The translations under genes and the position numbers were made by a program. Under the pieces are notes generated by a model. The model saw only the letters and a program-made list of their open reading frames with translations, did not search any database and was not told where the DNA came from. Of a stretch of 64,000 nt of DNA, positions 17,719 through 24,202 are shown one piece after another. The DNA is from Phytopseudomonas daroniae (lineage in GTDB: Bacteria; Pseudomonadota; Gammaproteobacteria; Pseudomonadales; Pseudomonadaceae), in NCBI RefSeq assembly GCF_004327285.1, contig NZ_QJUI01000009.1:182966-246965 (forward strand). The letters are read 5' to 3'. Within the stretch, counting starts at the first letter, position 1. Every line of letters starts with the position of its first letter.

Positions 17719-18561
17719 TCAACGGCTGGTGAAACGATGGAAGTGCTGGCGCTCGCAACGCGCCATCCATTGGTTGAGCTGCCACAGGTCGGCCACCGGT
17801 ACGTCGGTGAAGGGCAGGTGGTGCAGGTAGCCATCCGGGCCGAACTCGGGGGTCAGGGTGGTGGTCGGCAGGCCGCGCTTCTCCTGGCTGCTCCAGATGC
17901 TTTCCCAGTGGCGCTGGTGGAAGGCCAGCACTTCGGCATACTCCGGCGCGCCGGGGTGCGGCACCTGCGGGCCCTGGTCGTAGCCGACGCGGGCCTGGAT
18001 ATGGTCGACCCGCTCGATGAAGGCCGAGAGGTCGTCGGCGGGGTCGTCGAGCAGGCGCTCGCAGGTCACCAGCCAGTGGCTGATGTCGCTGGTGAAGCGC
18101 AGCTCGGGCACCTGGCGGATCACCTCCAGAGTCACCCAGGGGCTGTACAGCGAGCGCCCGCGGTGGATCTCGAAGCAGCAGTGCAGGGCGCTGGCATCGG
18201 CCAGCTCCAGTGCGCTGGCGAAGAAGTCGACCTGTTCGCTCAGCGACCAGCGATCGTTGCCGGGCAGCACGTTGACCAGGCGCGGGGCCAGTTCGGCGGC
18301 CCAGTCGAGCTTGCGCCGCAGGTCTTCCAGGTGAGCTTGCGGCGTATCGCTCTGGCGCGGCAGCACCGGCGTGGAGGTGAACAGAGTGGCGATGTAGGGG
18401 ATGTTCTGCTCGCGCAGCAGACGGGCGTTGGCGCTGCGTTGCGCGGCGGTCTCGGGGATACGCGCTTCAATGCCGTCGAAGCCGGCGCTCAGCGCTTCGT
18501 CGAACGCTTGCTGCCAACTGCCGCGGTAACCCCAGAGGGTACGGAAGATTTCCAGTCGCAT
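17719..18561 (-). CDS. TIM-barrel sugar-phosphate isomerase/epimerase family protein
   Basis: 280 aa of the AP-endonuclease-2/xylose-isomerase-like fold: FDGIEARIPET (strand 2), LVNVLPGNDRW, CCFEIHRGRSLYSP with a metal-binding Glu, RFTSDISHWLVTCERL (Asp and His ligands), HIQARVGYDQGPQVPHP, and TLTPEFGPDGYLHHLP (last Glu). A complete metal site suggests an active isomerase or epimerase. The substrate is not evident. AGGAGACGGCC precedes the ATG. It is the first gene of the five-gene operon with the oxygenase, ABC importer and aldolase, 150-170 nt after the dyad operator. Confidence 0.83.
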   Translation of the reverse strand: MRLEIFRTLWGYRGSWQQAFDEALSAGFDGIEARIPETAAQRSANARLLREQNIPYIATLFTSTPVLPRQSDTPQAHLEDLRRKLDWAAELAPRLVNVLPGNDRWSLSEQVDFFASALELADASALHCCFEIHRGRSLYSPWVTLEVIRQVPELRFTSDISHWLVTCERLLDDPADDLSAFIERVDHIQARVGYDQGPQVPHPGAPEYAEVLAFHQRHWESIWSSQEKRGLPTTTLTPEFGPDGYLHHLPFTDVPVADLWQLNQWMARCERQHFHRFTSR

Positions 18562-18712
18562 GGCCGTCTCCTGGAGAGGGCGAGGGTCAGCGGCAGATTG
18601 GCAAGGGGCGTGGTGTGGCGCCCGGTGGCGTCCGATTCGAGCCGGCGCCTGGTTATGGGCTGCATTGTTCGCTCAGCTCGCGACCGGGTTAAATCGCCCC
18701 GAGCAAAAACTT

Positions 18713-18732
18713 AGTTTAGAGATTGCTGAACT
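18713..18732. promoter_or_regulatory. Second dyad operator (AGTTTA-N8-TGAACT)
   Basis: AGTTTA 18713-18718 and TGAACT 18727-18732. It shares CAAAAACTTAGTT and the TGAACTAT flank with the site before gbuA and has the same 8-nt spacing. It lies 152 nt upstream of the TIM-barrel gene and 252 nt from the divergent LysR gene. It therefore probably serves the operon and perhaps LysR autoregulation. Confidence 0.62.
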
Positions 18733-18816
18733 ATCGGCAGTGCAGGGCGATCAGTGCAAAGCCATTCGATATAAAGGAGCGCTGGAGGCTGGACGAAAGG
18801 GCGATTCGGGCCAAAA

Positions 18817-18890
18817 GTAGGGTGGGGCACGCTTTACCTACGCGGGCCGACCTACGCGGCCCGACCGATCCAGCGTTCTGGCGGATGTGA
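18817..18890. repeat. Degenerate GTAGGG-family repeat
   Basis: GTAGGGTGGGGCACGCTTTACC at the left resembles the repeats at 19935 and 28723. The right half (GATCCAGCGTTCTGGCGGATG) is decayed. It lies in the 422-nt space between the TIM-barrel and LysR genes; apart from this and the operator I see no other feature there. Confidence 0.5.
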
Positions 18891-18983
18891 AAAGTGACAT
18901 CGAATGACATAGTGTGCCTGGCCAGGGTGCCGTGTCCGCAGCGGTGACGCTAGACTGGTGACCCGTTTGCGTGATCGACCACC

Positions 18984-19877
18984 ATGTCCTTTACCCTGCC
19001 CGACCTGAAACTGCTGCGCATCTTCGTCGCCATCGTGCGCCACCAGGGCTTCGCCGCTGCGCAGCAGGAACTGAACCTGTCCACCTCGGCCATCAGCACC
19101 TACATGAGTCAACTGGAAAGCCAGCTCGGTATCGTGCTCTGCCATCGCGGGCGCGGTGGTTTCAGCCTGACCAGCAAGGGCGAGCTGTTCCACCAGGAAA
19201 CCCTGCGCCTGCTCGGCGAGTTGGAGGGTTTCGAACGCTACTCGGCGGCGCTCAAGGGCGAGTTGCGCGGCACCCTCAACCTCGGCGTGCTGGATTCGAC
19301 CGTCAGCGACCCGGCGCTGCCGCTGGCCGAAGTGATTGGCGTCTACAGCCAGGAGTATCCTGGCGTGCACCTGCACCTGGCGGTGCTCAGCCCCGCCGAG
19401 CTGCAACTGGGGGTACTGGAGAACCGTCTGGATCTGGCCATCGGCGCCTTCTCCGTGCGCACCAACGGGCTGGTCTATCAGCCGCTGTACCGTGAGCAGC
19501 ACTGGCTGTACTGCAGCGACCGACACCCCTTGTACGCGCAGCGGCAGATTCCCGCTGAAGTGATCACCCAGCAGCGCATGGTCGGCCGTGGCTACTGGAG
19601 CCAGGCCGAGCTGGCGCGCCACGGCTTCAAGCATAGCGCCGCGACGGTGGAATCGATGGAAGCGCAACTGATTCTGGTGCTTTCCGGCGCCTATATCGGT
19701 TATCTGCCGGAACATCATGCGCAGTTCTGGGTGGAGCAGAAACGCCTGAAGGTGCTGCTACCGACCACCTTCGGCTACCAGGCACCCTTCACCCTGGCCC
19801 TGCGCCGTGGCCGCTCCCGCGAGCCATTGATCCAGAGCTTTCGCGACCGACTCAAGGCGCAACTGAATCAGGGCTAG
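18984..19877 (+). CDS. LysR-family transcriptional regulator of the guanidino/oxygenase locus
   Basis: 297 aa. The N-terminal winged helix is DLKLLRIFVAIVRHQGFAAAQQELNLSTSAISTYMSQLESQLG, then a linker and a two-lobe effector domain (RGTLNLGVLDSTVSDPALPLAEVI; LILVLSGAYIGYLPEHHA). It is divergent from the TIM-barrel-oxygenase operon. The position and the identical dyads before both operons make it the probable regulator of the whole 5.5-18.6 kb block, comparable in role to GbuR of P. aeruginosa. The effector is unknown; a pathway guanidino or keto acid is expected. No clear Shine-Dalgarno precedes the ATG. Confidence 0.88.
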   Translation: MSFTLPDLKLLRIFVAIVRHQGFAAAQQELNLSTSAISTYMSQLESQLGIVLCHRGRGGFSLTSKGELFHQETLRLLGELEGFERYSAALKGELRGTLNLGVLDSTVSDPALPLAEVIGVYSQEYPGVHLHLAVLSPAELQLGVLENRLDLAIGAFSVRTNGLVYQPLYREQHWLYCSDRHPLYAQRQIPAEVITQQRMVGRGYWSQAELARHGFKHSAATVESMEAQLILVLSGAYIGYLPEHHAQFWVEQKRLKVLLPTTFGYQAPFTLALRRGRSREPLIQSFRDRLKAQLNQG

Positions 19878-19934
19878 CATGCAGTTCGCATGGACAAGCC
19901 GTGATAGGGCGGTTCAAGGCGGAAGCGGCCGCTC

Positions 19935-20010
19935 GTAGGGTGGACGACGCTTCACCCGTCCACCGCTCTGCAACCGCGATGGTGGATGAAAAGAGCGTCA
20001 TCCACCCTAC
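19935..20010. repeat. GTAGGG-family inverted repeat
   Basis: GTAGGGTGGA (19935-19944) and TCCACCCTAC (20001-20010) are inverted ends, with GACGACGCTTCACC and GGTGGATGAAAAGAGCGTC inside. It sits between the convergent LysR and AraC genes and may act as a bidirectional terminator. Confidence 0.75.
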
Positions 20011-20079
20011 GAGGTGAGCGTCCACTATCGCCTTGTTGCCGCCATGCTGGCGGCGCGTTGTCTCGCAGGCGAGAGGTGC

Positions 20080-21120
20080 TCAGCCACACAGCAACCCGCC
20101 CAGATCGCTGGGCACGCGCCCGGTCCAGCGTTTGAACGAGCGGCGGAAGTTGGTGATGTCGCTGAAGCCCAGATGCTGGGCGACTTCCTCATTGCTGTAG
20201 CCCTTGACCTGATAGAGGAAGAGGGCGAGGTCGCGACGGGCCTGGTCGAGTTGTTCCTGGAAGTGTGTGTGGTGCTTGCCGAGCCGGCGTTTGAAGGAGG
20301 CCGGGCTGGTAGCGAAGGCCGCGGCGACTCTCTCCAGGCTCAGAGGCTGGCGGATGTGCTGGCTCAGGTGCTCGTGCAGGCGGTCGAGAAAGCTGGTCTG
20401 CCAACCCCAGGCATGTAATTGCTCACTGCAACTCTGGCGGGCGACCAGGGCGCCAGTGGAACCGGCATCCGGCCAGGTGCGCAGCAGGTATTCACGGGGC
20501 AGGCTCATCACTGTCGAGGGGCGGTCGAAGGCCAACGCGTCGCCCAAGTGCACCCAATATTGTTCGACGTAGGCGGGTTCGGCGTAGGCGAACTGGAAGC
20601 GCCACGGCAGGCGTTCGTTCTGCTGGCGGCGGGCGAGGGCGACCACTGCGGTCATGCTCGCTTCGAGCAGGAAGGTGCCCAACTCACCGGCGCCGCAGCT
20701 GTCGCGCCAGTACAGGTGCAGGTAGCGATCATCCAGATGCATCACCGGTGTCAGCAGCGGCGAAAGCAGTGCCCGATATTCGCCGATCCGCTCCAGCGCC
20801 TGCAGCAGATTATCTGCCTGTTCGAGCAGTTGGCTGCTCGTGCCGTAATGCCCGGGCCACTGGCGCTGGCCGAGGAGAAAGCTGGTGTCCGGCGCGCCGA
20901 GCAGGCGCCGGGCGTTGTCGATCAGGCGCAGGAATTGTTGCGGGCTGATCAGGGCTCGGCCGGTAACCACATCGTCATAGAACAGCTCGCAGCCACGCAG
21001 CAGGTGGTGGGTGTCGATGCGCCTGGAGCGCGCCAGGTCGATTAGTACCGCAGGCAGGTGGTGAGCGGCGATAAAGCGGCTGTCGGCATCATAGGCGCCG
21101 GGCAGTGCCGGCAGGTTCAT
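20080..21120 (-). CDS. AraC-family regulator (OruR/ArgR-like architecture)
   Basis: 346 aa. The N-terminal arabinose-binding-like domain (PF12625 type; HHLPAVLIDLARSRRIDTHHLLRGCELF...) is followed by the C-terminal two-HTH domain: LSLERVAAAFATSPASFKRRLGKHHTHF and YSNEEVAQHLGFSDITNFRRSFKRWTGRVPSD. Its ATG overlaps the stop codon of the GGDEF-like gene by 4 nt, so the two are co-translated. The target genes and effector are unknown; coupling to a membrane signalling protein suggests a shared response. It converges with the LysR gene and is not clearly part of the guanidino locus. Confidence 0.87.
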   Translation of the reverse strand: MNLPALPGAYDADSRFIAAHHLPAVLIDLARSRRIDTHHLLRGCELFYDDVVTGRALISPQQFLRLIDNARRLLGAPDTSFLLGQRQWPGHYGTSSQLLEQADNLLQALERIGEYRALLSPLLTPVMHLDDRYLHLYWRDSCGAGELGTFLLEASMTAVVALARRQQNERLPWRFQFAYAEPAYVEQYWVHLGDALAFDRPSTVMSLPREYLLRTWPDAGSTGALVARQSCSEQLHAWGWQTSFLDRLHEHLSQHIRQPLSLERVAAAFATSPASFKRRLGKHHTHFQEQLDQARRDLALFLYQVKGYSNEEVAQHLGFSDITNFRRSFKRWTGRVPSDLGGLLCG

Positions 21121-22031
21121 GCGCTGCGCACCAGGCGAGGTTTGGCCTGTGCCAGGGCAATATTCAGGCGTTTGAGCAACTGCGCTTCGTCTTCATCCAG
21201 GGCCATCACCGCCGCGGCGGTGGCCTGCAGGTGCAGGCGCTCACCATAGTGCTGGGTGCGGTGGGCGAGGCTGGCGATACTCTGACGCATGTCCTCGGCC
21301 ATCACCTGGGCCTGGCTTTCGCCAGTGTCGGGCAGCACGGCGACGAAGCGGTCGCCGGCCAGGCGGCAGAGCATGTCCTGGTGGCGCAGGTTGAACAGCA
21401 GCAACTGCGCCACGACCTGCAGCACCAGGTCGCCTTCCTCCTGGCCGTAGCGTTGGTTGATCTGGTTGAAATCGTCCAGGTCGATGGCGATCAGCGACAG
21501 CGGACGCTGCTCGCTTTTTGCCTGTCCCAGCGCCTGGCGCAAGTGCTGGCGCAGGTACTGGGCACCGGACAGCGAGGTCAGGTTGTCGAACAGTCGGTGC
21601 TCGCGAAACAGTTGCTCGCGCTTGCTCATCTGCACGCTGATGGCCTGCTGCTCGCGGTGCAGGTGATACACGCCGAGAGTGAGCAGGATCATGCCGACCG
21701 GCATGGGCGCGGTTTCCAGCCAGTTGTCCCAGACCGCTTCGGGTGGCAGGCGAATGAACTCGTCGAGCATGTCCATCCACATGGAAAAGGTCAGGCAGCA
21801 CAAGCCGATAGCCAGCAGGCGAGTGACCCGCCCCGCTGGCCGCGCCCGCAGCAGCATGATCAGCCAGCCGAACCAGATGGCCCCGGCGCCGCCTTCGCCG
21901 AGCACATCCATCCAGTTGATCTCGGCCCAGTACTTGATGTCGCCGGCTGCCAGGTAGATCAGCAGGCCGCAGTTGGCCGCCAGGAACAAACCGCCCAGCG
22001 TGAGGCTATGCAACTTCAACAGCGACTTCAT
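21117..22031 (-). CDS. Membrane protein with degenerate GGDEF domain
   Basis: 304 aa from ATG 22031, chosen because AGGAGG lies 7 nt upstream; longer in-frame readings run into the structured repeat. Four hydrophobic segments occupy about residues 10-130 (for example LTLGGLFLAANCGLLIYLAAG and APMPVGMILLTLGVYHLH), followed by a coiled linker and a GGDEF-fold domain (NLTSLSGAQYL..., IDLDDFNQINQRYG). The signature is RLAGDRF, that is AGDRF instead of GGDEF, so the catalytic Glu is replaced by Arg and diguanylate cyclase activity is doubtful. The metal-binding Asp in IDLDDF is kept, leaving GTP or c-di-GMP binding possible. Translationally coupled to the AraC regulator. Confidence 0.82.
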   Translation of the reverse strand: MKSLLKLHSLTLGGLFLAANCGLLIYLAAGDIKYWAEINWMDVLGEGGAGAIWFGWLIMLLRARPAGRVTRLLAIGLCCLTFSMWMDMLDEFIRLPPEAVWDNWLETAPMPVGMILLTLGVYHLHREQQAISVQMSKREQLFREHRLFDNLTSLSGAQYLRQHLRQALGQAKSEQRPLSLIAIDLDDFNQINQRYGQEEGDLVLQVVAQLLLFNLRHQDMLCRLAGDRFVAVLPDTGESQAQVMAEDMRQSIASLAHRTQHYGERLHLQATAAAVMALDEDEAQLLKRLNIALAQAKPRLVRSA

Positions 22032-22065
22032 GGTGCACCTCCTGCCGCACGTTCGCGGATGCGCA

Positions 22066-22331
22066 AGGGTCTGTTCCCGTTTCATCGCGAGCCGCGTTGC
22101 TGCGAGAAATTTCGCCAGGCTAGGCGGAGGACGCAGGGAATGGTGTTCCCTTTTCAAGTCCTCCAACGACGCATGGCGAAATTCCCCGCGCAACCCGCAG
22201 GGCCGGGCCAGTTTTTGCGCGATGCGGCGTTACTCGATGGCTCATTTGGCCCGCCAAACTTCGCATCTCGTGCCTTGCCTCGCGCAAAAACTGGCTCCGG
22301 CGCGGCCGTGAGTGAAACGGGAACAGACCCT
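22066..22331. repeat. 266-nt structured repeat, copy A
   Basis: The ends are a perfect 19-bp inverted repeat (AGGGTCTGTTCCCGTTTCA, 22066-22084, with 22313-22331). Inside are AATTTCGCCA (22108-22117) with TGGCGAAATT (22174-22183), GGAGGAC with GTCCTCC, and CCAGTTTTTGCGCG (22208-22221) with CGCGCAAAAACTGG (22281-22294). A homologous copy in the opposite direction is at 30910-31175. It fills the leader region of the GGDEF-like gene. There is no convincing reading frame. Confidence 0.85.
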
Positions 22332-22365
22332 AGTATGCCCGGCGAATATCTCAGAACGATGACGC

Positions 22366-23766
22366 TTACTTGTCTTTGGCAGAGCAGGGCAGGCCATCCG
22401 GCCCGGTTTCGCCCTGGCAGAAACGCTCGTTCTGCTTTTGCAAGCGTGGTTCATGCAGGTATTTGCTGCCGCTGGCATCGCGCTGGATATCGAAGGCATC
22501 GTAGAGCCGATCGTCGGCGGTATAGGCGCGTACGCTCAGGCGGTTCTGTTCGACGCTGATGGTCTGGAACAGCTGGGTGTCTTCGGCTGTCCGGTCGGGC
22601 TGCGTATGGGCGCGGTCGTTGAGGCCGTACATTTTCGAGCCGGTGACCGAGACCATGTACACCGGGCCGATGGGCTGGTTGCTCTGCTGCGCCTCGGCGC
22701 TGGCTTCGCGTCCGGCTTCGTGGGTCAGCCGGCTGTAGCAATGGTCGTGGCCCTGCAGCACCAGATCCACCTTGTAGCGGTCGAGCAGGGGCTTCCAGGC
22801 AGCCTTGAGTTCTTTGCTGTCTTCGGGGCGGGCGCAAGTGTAGATCGGTTGATGCATGACCACGATGTTCCAGGTCGCCTCGCTGGTTTTCAGAGCGTTT
22901 TCCAGCCAGTTGGTTTGCGCGTCGAGCGTGCCGAGATCCAGGGCCGAGGTGCCGTCCAGTACCACGAAGCGCACACCCTGGTAGTCGCTGAAAAAGCTGG
23001 TGTCGCGCACTCCCTCTGCGCCGTTGCGCGGCAGGGCGAACTGAGCGGGAAAGTGCGGGCCGAGGCTGCGGCTTTCGCGACCGTCGGGTAGCAGGGTGTC
23101 GATGTATTCGTGGTTGCCGGCCGCTGTCAGCTGCGGGATGGCGGCGTAGGCCCAGCCACCGGCCTGATTCCATTCGCCCCACTCGTCGTCGTGGGCGAGT
23201 TCTTCCCGCGAGGCGACCAGATCACCGGCATGCACCACCAGCGCCGGGCGCGCCACGCTGCGCAGCGCCTGGCGAATGGTGCGCGAGGCGACGGCAAGAA
23301 TGTCGTTCTGGGTATCGCCCAGGTACAGGAAGGTGAACGGCGCGAAGTCTTCCCGCGCGGTGCGGAACTGCTGCCACTCGCTCCAGCCGGCGCTGCCTTT
23401 CACGCGGTACACGTAGGCGGTATCCGGCGTCAGCTGTTCCAGACGCACCTGGTGGTAATTGGACGGGCCGTTGTCGCTGTCCAGGCGGCGGGTGATGCCG
23501 GTGAGTTGCGTCGCCTTGGCGGTGAGCTGCGGCCCGGCGAGTGCCGGCCCGAACTCCAGCAGCGCGTCGCCTTGCTGCAGATTCGTCCGGAAACTCACTG
23601 CCATTTGCATGGCTGCGTTCTGCCCGGGAGTGAGCACGATGCGATCGGCGAGATTGCCCGCGGCGTAGGGCTGGCCGACGGAGCGCGGCACGGTCTCGCT
23701 GGCGAACGATGACGAGGTGGCCAGCGCACAGGCCAGCAGTGATGCAAACAACAAGGGGCGAGACAT
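22366..23766 (-). CDS. Secreted metallophosphoesterase, purple-acid-phosphatase type
   Basis: 466 aa with a signal peptide (MSRPLLFASLLACALATSSSFA). Residues about 40-135 form an N-terminal Fn3/PAP-N-like domain (YHQVRLEQLTPDTAYVYRVKG). The calcineurin-like domain has all metal motifs: YLGDTQND, VVHAGDLV, AAGNHEY, VMHQPIY and LQGHDHCYSR. It releases phosphate from organic esters in the periplasm or outside. It is divergent from the TonB receptor and phytase genes, which points to a joint role in organic phosphate scavenging. A very weak Pho-box-like stretch (CCGTCAT) lies upstream. The C-terminal tail has paired Cys (RFCQGETGPDGLPCS). Confidence 0.87.
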   Translation of the reverse strand: MSRPLLFASLLACALATSSSFASETVPRSVGQPYAAGNLADRIVLTPGQNAAMQMAVSFRTNLQQGDALLEFGPALAGPQLTAKATQLTGITRRLDSDNGPSNYHQVRLEQLTPDTAYVYRVKGSAGWSEWQQFRTAREDFAPFTFLYLGDTQNDILAVASRTIRQALRSVARPALVVHAGDLVASREELAHDDEWGEWNQAGGWAYAAIPQLTAAGNHEYIDTLLPDGRESRSLGPHFPAQFALPRNGAEGVRDTSFFSDYQGVRFVVLDGTSALDLGTLDAQTNWLENALKTSEATWNIVVMHQPIYTCARPEDSKELKAAWKPLLDRYKVDLVLQGHDHCYSRLTHEAGREASAEAQQSNQPIGPVYMVSVTGSKMYGLNDRAHTQPDRTAEDTQLFQTISVEQNRLSVRAYTADDRLYDAFDIQRDASGSKYLHEPRLQKQNERFCQGETGPDGLPCSAKDK

Positions 23767-24118
23767 TCGCGATTCCTCATGAGCCGTTGGGCGTGATGGG
23801 GCGTCACGGAAACAAAGCCATATGACGGTTCGGTGAATTCACGGGGGGTCGATTCGGCTCAGTACATCGGTGTGGGCGAGGGTGATTTTTCAGGGTGAAT
23901 TCAGGCTGGCGCTCTGTGCAGCAGAGCAGCGAATAGCCAGCGAAGCGATTTCATCCGTAATACGGGTGTGGATATCGCTATTGCTGTCGCGAGCAAGCTT
24001 GCTCCTGCATGGATTCGGCGCCGACCTTTGCTGCGGATCGATGAGGTGGGGGTTATTTCAGCTCAGAAGCCTGTGGAAACACCCGAAAAATGGCGGTTTG
24101 CAGCGCTGTCGCCGTTCC

Positions 24119-24136
24119 CTGTCATGCAAGTGCCAC
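24119..24136 (+). promoter_or_regulatory. Candidate Pho box before the TonB receptor
   Basis: CTGTCAT, 4 nt, GTGCCAC: the 11-nt period of PhoB half-sites with one perfect and one 5/7 half. It lies 67 nt before the receptor start. The remaining 23767-24118 stretch holds a GAGCAAGCTTGCTC palindrome (23991-24004) and no gene. Confidence 0.4.
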
Positions 24137-24202
24137 AAAGGATTTCTAACGTCCGCAGCCATTCCTGGTGTCGCCAGGGGCCATTGGAACGAGGGATTCA
24201 AA

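Noticed and set aside
16495..18714. A 739-residue plus-strand open frame across the oxygenase and TIM-barrel genes
   Set aside because: It spans two real minus-strand genes and their junction and has no recognisable motif.
21117..22193. A longer N-terminus for the GGDEF-like protein reaching into the repeat
   Set aside because: The ribosome site AGGAGG sits just before ATG 22031, and the extra residues are encoded by the structured repeat.
23767..23850. Pho box before the phosphoesterase gene (CCGTCAT, 4 nt, CTTTGTT on minus)
   Set aside because: The second half matches only about 4 of 7 positions; too weak to list.
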